The notes beneath the pieces are model-generated. The model saw nothing but the letters and a program-made list of their open reading frames with translations, was not told the origin of the DNA and did not search any database. Shown here piece by piece: positions 28,517-36,881 of a DNA stretch of 64,000 nucleotides. The stretch comes from Acinetobacter sp. ANC 4558. GTDB lineage: Bacteria > Pseudomonadota > Gammaproteobacteria > Pseudomonadales > Moraxellaceae. The translations under genes and the position numbers were made by a program. The stretch is from positions 62,001 through 126,000 of the forward strand of contig NZ_NEGH01000010.1 of assembly GCF_002135375.1 (NCBI RefSeq), written 5' to 3'. The stretch's first letter is position 1. Every line of letters starts with the position of its first letter.

Positions 28517-29644
28517 ATGATAATCAGAAAAATACAAAATATTTTCCAATTAGGACGCAAAGAACTATGGAGCTTATGGCGTGATCCAATAATGCTAATC
28601 TTAATTTTATATACATTCACGATTTCAGTGTATATCGCAGCAACAGCAATTTCGGATACGCTTTATAATGTTCCTGTTGCTATTGTAGATGAAGATCAAT
28701 CACTTTTATCAGAGCGAATAACATCTGTATTTTATGAACCTTATTTTGATCGAAAAATAACAGAACTTAATTTGATCGATTCTGGAATGAATACTGGAGA
28801 ATATGCATTCTCAATCGATATTCCTCCGAAGTTTAATGAAAACATTTTAGCTGGAAATCCAACCGCAATACAGGTCAATGTCGATGCAACTCGGATGAGC
28901 CAAGCGATGTCAGGTGCAGGTTATATTCAACATATTATTCAATCGGAAGTGAGAGAATATATTCAACGTTATCGTGCTTTTGAAAATGTTGCCGTGGAGC
29001 TAGAGTTGCGAGCACGATATAACCAAACCTTAGATTATAAATGGTTTGGTAGCGTGATGCAGATCATTAATAATGTTGCCATGTTATCGATTGTATTAAC
29101 AGGTGCTGCTTTAATTCGTGAGCGTGAACATGGAACCATTGAACATTTAATGGTGATGCCAATTACATTTCTTGAAATTATGGTAGCAAAAATTTGGTCA
29201 ATGAGTCTGGTTGTTTTATGTGCCGCTTTTTTAGGTATTAAATTAATTGTTGAGATGGTACTTACCATACCTATTGAGGGCAGTTTATGGTTGTTTTTCT
29301 TTGGTGTATTACTCACCTTGTTAGCAACAACTTCTCTCGGTATTTATTTGGCTACCATTTCGAAATCAATGCCCCAATTTGGTTTATTGACAATGCTTAT
29401 TATTATACCATTGCAAATGCTTTCTGGTGGATCAACTCCTAGAGAAAGTATGCCAGAGGTTGTACAGCATATTATGCTTATGGCACCAACCACACATTTT
29501 GTGTCATTAGCCAAAGCAATTTTATATCGAAATGCAGGAATAGAAGTTGTTTGGCCTACTTTTTTATGGTTAATCGTCATCGCAAGTATTTTTTTCTATA
29601 TTTCATTAAAAAGGTTTAAATCTACCATTCATACAATGGCTTGA
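28517..29644 (+). CDS. yhhJ: ABC-2 transporter permease YhhJ-like
   Basis: A 375-residue ABC-2 permease with one N-terminal helix (about residues 25-45), an extracytoplasmic domain (residues 50-170), and five C-terminal helices. The last part contains LTGAALIREREHGTIEHLMVMPIT, the conserved ABC-2 signature. It starts 1 nt after rbbA with AGGAG at the junction. It probably pairs with the membrane half of RbbA to make the exporter channel, with the YhiI-like adaptor linking to an outer-membrane factor encoded elsewhere. The cargo is unknown. Confidence 0.9.
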   Translation: MIIRKIQNIFQLGRKELWSLWRDPIMLILILYTFTISVYIAATAISDTLYNVPVAIVDEDQSLLSERITSVFYEPYFDRKITELNLIDSGMNTGEYAFSIDIPPKFNENILAGNPTAIQVNVDATRMSQAMSGAGYIQHIIQSEVREYIQRYRAFENVAVELELRARYNQTLDYKWFGSVMQIINNVAMLSIVLTGAALIREREHGTIEHLMVMPITFLEIMVAKIWSMSLVVLCAAFLGIKLIVEMVLTIPIEGSLWLFFFGVLLTLLATTSLGIYLATISKSMPQFGLLTMLIIIPLQMLSGGSTPRESMPEVVQHIMLMAPTTHFVSLAKAILYRNAGIEVVWPTFLWLIVIASIFFYISLKRFKSTIHTMA

Positions 29645-29802
29645 TTTTATGGGTAAGTAGATTTGATGTGTATTTTAGTCAGTGAGTGTACAGATGAATA
29701 GGGCTGATCATGTCAAAATGATGAACCTTCATGTAATATAAAACCACTTAATATTATAAAAATCTGTCGCGACATTACGGTCACACTAGTGAGGATAAAA
29801 GC

Positions 29803-31011
29803 ATGCAGCAAGACATTATCATTGTAGGTGGTGGGATGGTTGGGTTAAGCCTAGCGCTCATGCTGGCAAAAGCGAAGATGCGTGTAAAGCTTTTGGAAGC
29901 GATTAAATATCCAGATTATGACGATGCTAATCTTGTTCCTTACCATTCAAGTTTTGATGCACGCAATAGTGCTTTATCACGCCGTACCGTACAAATTTAT
30001 CAAGAGTTAGAGCTTTGGGATACTTTACAAGCGCATGCAACACCAATTTTACAAGTACACATTACTGAGCAAGGAAGTTTTGGTAAAGCACGATTGGATG
30101 CCAAGCAAGAGCAAGTAGAAAGCTTTGGTCAAGTGATTGAAAATGCTTGGTTAGGTCGAGTATTACTGACCCAAGTACGTCAACAACCATTAATCGAACT
30201 GATTGATGGAGTAATAGTGACATCACTAACTCAAAATGAAAACTATGCACAGATTAAGGCAAATCAAGGAGATAATTTACTTTCTTTTCAAGCTAAACTG
30301 ATTATAGCCGCAGATGGTCGAGACTCTTTTTGCCGTCAGGCTTTGGGTATTGGTGCCTCTGAGCATGATTATGATCAAATGGCAATCGTGACGACAGTCC
30401 AAACATCCAAACCACATCAGCATGTAGGATTTGAACGGTTTAGTCATTTAGGTCCTTTAGCTTTGCTGCCTTTACCTGGTGAGTATCGCCGTTCAGTGGT
30501 TTGGCCAGTCAAAAAAGGAACAGAAGAAGAGTGGTTGGGTGAGCAAAATGACCAACATTTCTTAAATGCACTGCAAGAAACTTATGGTGATCGTGCAGGA
30601 AAATTTCAAAAAACAGGCAAACGTTTCTGTTTTCCATTGTCTCAAGTTCTGGCAGAAAAACAGGCGGTTGGGCGTGTAGTATTAATGGGAAATGCTGCAC
30701 ACACCATTCATCCTGTAGCAGGGCAAGGATTTAACTTGTGCATGCGAGATGCTTATGTTTTATTACGATATCTAACTGAGCAGCAAGCAAAAAATGCCGA
30801 TATAGGTGAACCGAAAATGTTATTAGCGTATGAACAAGCGCGACTGACCGATCAACAACGTGTGATTAAATTTTGTGATGCTGTTGTTCGTGGTTTTAGT
30901 AATCAAAATCCATTGTTAAAGTTCATTCGAAATACGGGCTTATTGGCTTTTGATAACATCCCTGGCGTTAAACCCTTAATTGCAAATTATGCGATGGGAT
31001 TAAAGGCATGA
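29803..31011 (+). CDS. ubiH: UbiH-type ubiquinone biosynthesis flavoprotein hydroxylase
   Basis: An FAD-dependent aromatic hydroxylase of ubiquinone synthesis, UbiH-type (C1 hydroxylation in E. coli). The 402-residue protein has the FAD motif GGGMVGLSLALMLA at residues 8-21, the second motif AADGRDSFCRQALG, and the third GNAAHTIHPVAGQGFNLCMRDA. GAGGA precedes the ATG. It overlaps the following ubiI-type gene by 4 nt (ATGA). In E. coli the order is ygfB-pepP-ubiH-ubiI; here pepP is displaced. UbiH and UbiI are paralogues, so the exact ring position is inferred from gene order. Confidence 0.9.
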   Translation: MQQDIIIVGGGMVGLSLALMLAKAKMRVKLLEAIKYPDYDDANLVPYHSSFDARNSALSRRTVQIYQELELWDTLQAHATPILQVHITEQGSFGKARLDAKQEQVESFGQVIENAWLGRVLLTQVRQQPLIELIDGVIVTSLTQNENYAQIKANQGDNLLSFQAKLIIAADGRDSFCRQALGIGASEHDYDQMAIVTTVQTSKPHQHVGFERFSHLGPLALLPLPGEYRRSVVWPVKKGTEEEWLGEQNDQHFLNALQETYGDRAGKFQKTGKRFCFPLSQVLAEKQAVGRVVLMGNAAHTIHPVAGQGFNLCMRDAYVLLRYLTEQQAKNADIGEPKMLLAYEQARLTDQQRVIKFCDAVVRGFSNQNPLLKFIRNTGLLAFDNIPGVKPLIANYAMGLKA

Positions 31012-32252
31012 GCATAATGAATGATTCAGTTTTAGATGTTGTCATTGTTGGTGGTGGTCTTGTTGGTGGTTTAACCGCTTTACTTCTTGCACAAGGCGGT
31101 GTGCAGGCAACGGTTTTAGATGCAGCACCTATTTTAGATGAGGAAAAAACCATTTCAGTTGCAAACCCTCGTGTTTTAGCACTGAGTCAGGCGACAATTC
31201 ATTTATTAAAAACAGTAGGTGTGTGGGAAAAACTTGCGCGTCAAATGCCCTATAGCGGCATGCAAGTATGGAATAAGAATGGCTACGGTGAAATTAATTT
31301 TGGAAAATTCTCTGAGCAGCCGCCTCACATTGATCAAGCTTTAGGTTCAATGGTAGAACCAAGTTTATTAAATTTGGCCATCCAACAAAAAATGTTAAAA
31401 GAATTAAAAGATTATCGAACAGAAGTCAAAGTGGTGAGAATTGAAGAAGGCGTCGGGGTTTGGCATATTGATTTAGCTGATGGCACACACCTAACAACAA
31501 AATTAGTGATTGGTGCAGATGGTGCAAATTCATTTGTTCGCGATCAGGCTTTTATTGATTTTGATATTTTAGATTATCAACAAGCGGGCCTAAGCTGTGC
31601 GATTCGAACTCAGTTCCCTCATCAATATGTTGCACGACAAATTTTCTTAGAAACAGGGCCATTGGCATTTTTACCTATGGCAAGTTTAAACCCTGAGCAA
31701 GAAGGTTATTGGCAATCTATTGTATGGACTTTACCTGATGATTATGCAGATGAGTACGTTGCATTATCAGATCAAGCATTTACTCAGCTTTTAACGCGTG
31801 AAAGTCATCATATGCTTGGAGAAGTATTAGAAGCAACACCACGTGCGAAGTTCCCACTGAAAGCACGCGCTGCACAAAAGTATGTTAAGTCTGGGTTGGC
31901 ACTTATTGGTGATGCTGCTCATGTGATTCATCCACTTGCAGGGCAAGGTGTAAATATTGGTTGCTTAGATGCAGCGATTTTATGTGATGCTTTATTGCAC
32001 GATAAAAAGCGTGGCGTATGGGCACATGAGCAAACCCTTCGACGGTATGAACATCGACGAAAAGGACAAAATGATGCCATGATGCATAGTATGTCAGCAA
32101 TTGGATGGCTTGAAACAACAACCTTATATCCAATCATTTGGGCAAGAAATTTAGGTTTAAAACATGTTGAAAAACACAATGTACTTAAAGATGCATTTAT
32201 GATTCAAGCCAATGGATTAAATATTTTAAAAGGAACACAATATTCGGTTTAA
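31008..32252 (+). CDS. ubiI: UbiI/VisC-type FAD-dependent ubiquinone hydroxylase
   Basis: Second flavin monooxygenase of the pair, 414 residues. It shows GGGLVGGLTALLLAQGG near the N-terminus, IGADGANSFVRDQA in the middle and IGDAAHVIHPLAGQGVNIGCLDAA as the third FAD motif. FPLKARAAQKYVKSGLALIGDA is the typical VisC/UbiI signature. Its ATG overlaps the ubiH stop. UbiI in E. coli hydroxylates C5 of the ubiquinone precursor. No hairpin was seen directly after it. Confidence 0.88.
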   Translation: MSIMNDSVLDVVIVGGGLVGGLTALLLAQGGVQATVLDAAPILDEEKTISVANPRVLALSQATIHLLKTVGVWEKLARQMPYSGMQVWNKNGYGEINFGKFSEQPPHIDQALGSMVEPSLLNLAIQQKMLKELKDYRTEVKVVRIEEGVGVWHIDLADGTHLTTKLVIGADGANSFVRDQAFIDFDILDYQQAGLSCAIRTQFPHQYVARQIFLETGPLAFLPMASLNPEQEGYWQSIVWTLPDDYADEYVALSDQAFTQLLTRESHHMLGEVLEATPRAKFPLKARAAQKYVKSGLALIGDAAHVIHPLAGQGVNIGCLDAAILCDALLHDKKRGVWAHEQTLRRYEHRRKGQNDAMMHSMSAIGWLETTTLYPIIWARNLGLKHVEKHNVLKDAFMIQANGLNILKGTQYSV

Positions 32253-32430
32253 AATTAAATTGAGTATATTTTGTTCGGTTGAACATGTTTTTTTACAGAT
32301 TTGCGTAAAAAAAAAGCTGATTTTTGTTATGGAGTACTATGCGAAATCCTTAGAGATTGTTAAATTTCTTCATAATTCAGAACCCAATATTTAGATCAAT
32401 TAATGAACGCCATCTGTAAGGAGTTTTAAT

Positions 32431-32679
32431 ATGACGGATATGAATGATTATGACGAAGTAGATGACACAGCAGTTGATGAGGATGAAGCCAAAGCAGCTG
32501 AAAAAGGAGCATCGGATAGCGATGATGCACCTCATGATGGTGATGCGACTGAAGCAGAAACTTTAACTGTAACGGCCAAGCTAAAGCAACGTCAGGCATT
32601 AGAAGATGAGGTTGCTGCATTCTTAGCGCGTGGAGGACAAATTACTGAAGTCCCACCAGATGAGTCAGCAAAAGAATGA
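32431..32679 (+). CDS. Small acidic SutA-like protein
   Basis: An 82-residue protein with an Asp/Glu/Ala-rich, probably disordered N-terminal half. The C-terminal KQRQALEDEVAAFLARGGQITEVPPD resembles the core of Pseudomonas SutA, an RNA-polymerase-binding regulator of slow growth (KERDALAKAMEEFLSRGGKVQEI). The conserved SutA tail after that segment (a PPKKP...YGSRPI-type end) is absent. It may thus be a shortened relative or a parallel family. TAAGGAG precedes the ATG, and a perfect terminator follows directly, so it is a monocistronic small gene. Confidence 0.65.
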   Translation: MTDMNDYDEVDDTAVDEDEAKAAEKGASDSDDAPHDGDATEAETLTVTAKLKQRQALEDEVAAFLARGGQITEVPPDESAKE

Positions 32680-32680
32680 A

Positions 32681-32711
32681 AAAAAACACCACGATTGAGT
32701 GGTGTTTTTTT
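32681..32711 (+). terminator. Intrinsic terminator after the SutA-like gene
   Basis: A perfect 12-bp stem (AAAAAACACCAC 32681-32692, GTGGTGTTTTTT 32699-32710) with a 6-nt loop, one nucleotide past the stop. It may also serve the convergent rsmI. Confidence 0.92.
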
Positions 32712-32793
32712 ATGATACATAATTTGCAGTATTTTAGAATTTTAACTGAGATAACCAAAGTATATATTCAGCGAACTAAGCAAAAATATAAAA

Positions 32794-33633
32794 TTAAAGC
32801 TTATCCGTTAATTCTAAAGCACGTTGATAGGCGACTTTCTTTTTGATGCCAGTTAAGTCAGCAGCAAGTTGAGATGCAGCCTTAACTGATAAATCCTGTA
32901 AAAGACGATTTAGAAGTTGATCTAATTTTTCTTGTTCCATATCTTTTTCTTGGGTTGCGCCACCGACAACTAAAACAATTTCACCTTTTTGTTGATGATG
33001 ATCATTGGCAATAAACTCAACCAATTCAGATAACGTCATTTTTTTGATGGTTTCAAATGTTTTTGTAATTTCTCGTGCAAACCCCACAGGGCGATCGGCA
33101 CCAAAAGTATTGACCATATCTTTGACACATTCTAAAATTCGATGAGGTGCTTCATAAAAAATTAAAGTTTGTGTTTCATCTTTTAACTTTTCTAAATTTA
33201 AAATTCGTTGTGATGATTTTGAGGGCAAAAATCCTTCAAAGCTAAAGCGGTCACTAGGCAGGCCAACAGCACTTAATGCTGCAATTGCAGCACAGGCGCC
33301 AGGGACAGGAATCACACGAATATGATTCTCTTGCGCAGCACGAACTAATTTGAAGCCTGGATCGCTAATGAGAGGCGTCCCCGCATCACTAATTAATGCA
33401 ATGTCTTCACCAAGCAATAACCGCTGAATGAGTTGATCGACTTTATTACTTTCATTGTGATCATGGCATGCAGTTAAAGGTGTGGAAATATTAAAATGTT
33501 TAAGTAATAAAGCTGAGGTACGTGTGTCTTCTGCTGCAATCACTTTGACAGATTTTAAAACGTTAATTGCACGATAACTAATATCGTCTAAGTGCCCGAT
33601 GGGGGTTGCAACAACAAATAACTGGGCACTCAT
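32794..33633 (-). CDS. rsmI: 16S rRNA (cytidine-1402-2'-O)-methyltransferase RsmI
   Basis: RsmI methylates the ribose of C1402 in 16S rRNA using S-adenosylmethionine. The protein of about 280 residues has the family start LFVVATPIGHLDDISYRAINVL, then AAEDTRTSALLLKHF, ALISDAGTPLISDPGFKLV (tetrapyrrole-methylase fold), PVPGACAAIAALSAVGLPSDRFSFEGFLP and FYEAPHRI. The frame is open to 33684, but the ATG at 33633 has GGAG upstream and gives the usual MSAQLF start. It is divergent from yraN. E. coli has lpoA between rsmI and yraN; none is present here. Confidence 0.94.
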   Translation of the reverse strand: MSAQLFVVATPIGHLDDISYRAINVLKSVKVIAAEDTRTSALLLKHFNISTPLTACHDHNESNKVDQLIQRLLLGEDIALISDAGTPLISDPGFKLVRAAQENHIRVIPVPGACAAIAALSAVGLPSDRFSFEGFLPSKSSQRILNLEKLKDETQTLIFYEAPHRILECVKDMVNTFGADRPVGFAREITKTFETIKKMTLSELVEFIANDHHQQKGEIVLVVGGATQEKDMEQEKLDQLLNRLLQDLSVKAASQLAADLTGIKKKVAYQRALELTDKL

Positions 33634-33767
33634 AATATTCTCCACACATGCTAAAAAATTTAGCTCAATCGATGAATGGAGCATTTTACCTGAATAGTAA
33701 AATGAATGCGAAGTGAGTTAAAATTAAGTATATATTTAAGGGATTAGAAGAAACGATTAGAATAAAA

Positions 33768-34187
33768 ATGACCAAAAAGAATCCTATGGGAACATGGGCA
33801 GAATTGGAATCTTTGCGATATTTGCAAAATTTAGGTTTTAGACTTATTCAACAAAATTATCATTCAAGGTTTGGCGAAATTGATTTGATTCTGTATAAAG
33901 AAAAGGATTTGATATTTGTAGAGGTGAAAGCAAGATCAAAAACGCAATTTGGGTGCGCACATGAAGTTGTTTCTAAATCTAAACAAAAAAAGATTATTCA
34001 AACTGCCGCAGATTTTTTAAGTAAGAAACCTGAATATCATGAGTTTTATTGCCGATTTGATGTCATTTGTTTTAATTTTGCGCAACGATTTTCAAAATCG
34101 ATACAGTATGATTTTTCTAATCGTCATTATGATTTAAATTGGATTGAAAATGCTTTTACTTTTGATTCAGAGTTTATTAGTCTTTAA
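33768..34187 (+). CDS. yraN: YraN (UPF0102) family endonuclease-like protein
   Basis: A small protein of 139 residues with the nuclease-fold pattern of the UPF0102 family. It shows GTWAELESLRYLQNLGFRLIQQNYHSRFGEIDLILYKEKDLIFVEVKARS in pieces: the GEIDLI and VEVKAR motifs hold the Asp/Glu-x-Lys residues expected of a restriction-endonuclease-like fold. The biological role is not settled for the family. It lies divergent from rsmI and 72 nt before dolP, as in the E. coli yraL-yraM-yraN-diaA-yraP region, with diaA and lpoA missing. Confidence 0.9.
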   Translation: MTKKNPMGTWAELESLRYLQNLGFRLIQQNYHSRFGEIDLILYKEKDLIFVEVKARSKTQFGCAHEVVSKSKQKKIIQTAADFLSKKPEYHEFYCRFDVICFNFAQRFSKSIQYDFSNRHYDLNWIENAFTFDSEFISL

Positions 34188-34259
34188 GCATAATTTAGGT
34201 TAATTTGAGCCTTTGGCATATTAAAAAGATCAAATAAAGTAATGAAGGAGTTTGTTTGA

Positions 34260-34913
34260 GTGTTTAATCGTATTGCTGTTACTTTGCTGTGTGTTGCAAG
34301 TTTATCGGGTTGTGCAAGCTTTATTGCAGGCGGAACAGGAAGTACGCCCGTCGGTACTGAAAGTGGATCTCGTACTTTGGGTCAAGTTTTCATTGATAAT
34401 TCAATTGAACGTACAGCCAATATTAATATGTATAAATTGGATTCCAGATTTAAACAATCTCGTGTCAATACTGAAAGTTTTCATAGTAATGTTTTATTAA
34501 CGGGTCAAGTGCCTGATGCTCACTTAAAAAAATTAGCAGAAGATAACGTACGTTCAATGAGTGATGTTAAATCGGTGCATAATTATATTACGGTTGGTGA
34601 CAAAATTGGTTACGGCACAATTATGCAAGATACCTCGGTGACAGGAAATACGAAGGGCTTAATTGCAAGAGCAGCTGTTATTTCTGGTGGAAAAGTTCGA
34701 ATACATACTGAAGATGGTGTGTTGTATGTGATGGGGCGACTCAATACAGCTGAAATTGCAGATTTAAATGGAGTTTTACAAAAAGTTGGTAATGTCACTA
34801 AAATTGTGATGCTTGTCGATAATATAGATACACCTGCGGCATCTACTCAATCGACAATTATTACGCCTACAGCAATTGAATTAGATCAAATTGAACCAAC
34901 AAATGCGCAATAA
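34260..34913 (+). CDS. dolP: Outer-membrane BON-domain lipoprotein DolP
   Basis: The 217-residue lipoprotein has a signal ending LSGC at residues 15-18 and two BON domains. The first runs over about residues 45-115 (FHSNVLLTGQVPDAHLKKLAEDNVRSM) and the second over about 125-195 (KVRIHTEDGVLYVMGRLNTAEIADLNGVLQKV). DolP (YraP) in E. coli supports outer-membrane integrity and the BAM complex. The start is a GTG with AAGGAG 9 nt upstream, and no in-frame ATG gives a lipoprotein signal. The C-terminal 25 residues are Thr/Ala-rich and not conserved. The stop overlaps the next gene. Confidence 0.9.
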   Translation: MFNRIAVTLLCVASLSGCASFIAGGTGSTPVGTESGSRTLGQVFIDNSIERTANINMYKLDSRFKQSRVNTESFHSNVLLTGQVPDAHLKKLAEDNVRSMSDVKSVHNYITVGDKIGYGTIMQDTSVTGNTKGLIARAAVISGGKVRIHTEDGVLYVMGRLNTAEIADLNGVLQKVGNVTKIVMLVDNIDTPAASTQSTIITPTAIELDQIEPTNAQ

Positions 34914-35784
34914 ATTAAATAAACTGTCAAGGTATGCAAATCAGAAAATATCAGTTGCAAAAGCATATTATTCAGAATTTCGACTTTATAATGTAGGTCG
35001 TTTTGCATTAAATCATTTTGTTTCAAACAAAGGATTTTATAAAAAAATAGATATCGCTTATGGTGAATATGAACGACAGAAACTTGATTTATACCAGACA
35101 GAACGAAAAAAACGGGCTTTATTGGTTTTTGTTCATGGTGGTGCATGGTCGAGCGGCGATAAAAAAGATTATCATTTTTTCGGACAAGCCTTTGCAACAG
35201 AAGGTTTTGATGTTGCAATTGTGAATTACCGACTTGCACCCCACGATATTTTTCCGAATTATGTAGATGATCTTGTCTTAGCACTTGATTACTTGAATGA
35301 AAATCAATCATCTTTAAATATTGATACTGATAATATGATTCTTATGGGACATTCAGCAGGTGCTTTTAATATTATGTCTGCTGTATATTATCCTGAAAAG
35401 AATGGTGCCTATACACAACAAAATATTAAAGCATTGATTGGGTTAGCAGGACCGTATCATTTTAACTACAAAAATGATCCTTTATGTGCTGATGCATTTG
35501 ATCAAGAACAGCCATATCAACATGTAATGCCTTATTATTTTGTACATCATAATAAAATTAAACATTATTTATTTATGGCTGAAAAGGATCAAATTGTTGC
35601 CGATTGGAATGCAATTGATTTAAATCAGAAATTAAAAGATCATAACAATCATTCTGAAATGATTGTTATTCCAAAAACTGGACACATTACAATCATGGGT
35701 TCAGTTTCAAGTTTATTTAGCCCATTCTTCCAAACAAAAACAGAAATTTTAAGAGCGTTAGATGAAACTTTAAATGAAGTTTAA
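34903..35784 (+). CDS. Alpha/beta-hydrolase (esterase/lipase-like)
   Basis: The protein of about 293 residues from ATG 34903 shows the HSL/carboxylesterase pattern. HGGAW at residues 78-82 is the oxyanion region, Ser151 in GHSAG is the nucleophile, AEKDQIV suggests the acid, and GHITIM carries the probable catalytic His near the end. It has no signal peptide, but residues 20-45 are amphipathic. Its start overlaps the end of dolP, so translation may be coupled. The substrate is unknown; a kynurenine-formamidase-like or simple esterase role are both possible. It ends convergently against nudC with a 4-nt overlap. Confidence 0.82.
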   Translation: MRNKLNKLSRYANQKISVAKAYYSEFRLYNVGRFALNHFVSNKGFYKKIDIAYGEYERQKLDLYQTERKKRALLVFVHGGAWSSGDKKDYHFFGQAFATEGFDVAIVNYRLAPHDIFPNYVDDLVLALDYLNENQSSLNIDTDNMILMGHSAGAFNIMSAVYYPEKNGAYTQQNIKALIGLAGPYHFNYKNDPLCADAFDQEQPYQHVMPYYFVHHNKIKHYLFMAEKDQIVADWNAIDLNQKLKDHNNHSEMIVIPKTGHITIMGSVSSLFSPFFQTKTEILRALDETLNEV

Positions 35785-36557
35785 AGCCATTCTTTTGTGT
35801 CATCTGCAACAGCACTACCTTGGGTGACATGCATAATCATGGCATGTGCAATACTGCCTTTAAAAGGTGTTTTAGGTAATTGATCAAACTTAAAGAAATT
35901 GGCATCACTAATTTCTTCTTCTTGAAGCAAAATGTCACCCGATTCATATTCTGCTTTAAATGCGATCATTAAATTACTTGGAAATGGCCAAGGCTGACTG
36001 GCTAAATATTGTATATTTTTGACTTTAATCCCGACCTCTTCTAACGTTTCGCGTCTTACTGCTTCTTCTAAGGTTTCACCAACTTCAACAAATCCTGCGA
36101 TCAAACCATACATATCATTATTGTTTCTTGCATTTTTTGCTAAAAGAACTTGATCTTGTCCTTTCGTGATGACTGTAATTACACAAGGTTGAACACGTGG
36201 ATATTGATGATAACGACAAGAAGGGCAAACCATGGCATATTCTGAATGATGAACGTCAGTTTTATGTCCACAATGACTGCAAAATTGATGATTCCGACGC
36301 CATTCTAGCAATTGAATCGCTTTACTGGCTTGTTCAAATTGCGCTGTTGTCCAATATTGTAGTAATTGGCGTATAGGGACTAATTTTAAACCGTTTGGAA
36401 TTGATTCATGTTCGAGTAAATCTCGCGCGATAACTTGATGATTTTCATTCAGACTTAAATCACTTGCTAAACGCTCTACTTGAGGAAGTTGGAATTCATC
36501 ATCAACCAATAATTGTTGTTGATGAAAAATATAGGCAAGAGAGATATTTGTGGTCAT
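35781..36557 (-). CDS. nudC: NAD+ diphosphatase / NAD-decapping Nudix hydrolase NudC
   Basis: NudC hydrolyses NAD(H) and removes NAD caps from RNA. The 258-residue protein has a zinc ribbon of four cysteines (FCSHCGHK and VCPSC), the Nudix box GFVEVGETLEEAVRRETLEEVGI, and SQPWPFPSN, the signature that separates NADH pyrophosphatases from other Nudix enzymes. Length agrees with the family. The stop codon overlaps the convergent esterase stop. Upstream is a 320-nt gap with a hairpin. Confidence 0.92.
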   Translation of the reverse strand: MTTNISLAYIFHQQQLLVDDEFQLPQVERLASDLSLNENHQVIARDLLEHESIPNGLKLVPIRQLLQYWTTAQFEQASKAIQLLEWRRNHQFCSHCGHKTDVHHSEYAMVCPSCRYHQYPRVQPCVITVITKGQDQVLLAKNARNNNDMYGLIAGFVEVGETLEEAVRRETLEEVGIKVKNIQYLASQPWPFPSNLMIAFKAEYESGDILLQEEEISDANFFKFDQLPKTPFKGSIAHAMIMHVTQGSAVADDTKEWL

Positions 36558-36881
36558 TAGATATTTTGAGTTAAGTGGGTACTGTTTTCTAATCCTACAA
36601 TAAACTTTAGTGATATAACAGGTTATAAATATGATAAATAATGAATAAAAAGTGCGATATAAATATATTGTTATATGGGTATTTAAGAAAAAAGCTTGAA
36701 GTAAATTGAATGATTACCTCATGTTATTTGGAATTAAAAATATAAAATAAGTTGAAAGAAGATGAGCTAATGGACCAATCGTAAAATTAGCCCATCTTAT
36801 GAGGTAAAATAAAGGAAATTACATAATAAAAATATGCCCTATCTTTTAGCCGTATAGGTGCCGCTGTTTTAAATCAAGTTT
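36558..36881. other. Gap between nudC and rnhA-dnaQ
   Basis: No gene is seen. A hairpin at 36759-36798 (AAGATGAGCTAAT with ATTAGCCCATCTT, one mismatch) may terminate the minus-strand transcript coming from rnhA-dnaQ, though the T-run is weak. The nudC promoter should lie at the left end. Confidence 0.5.
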
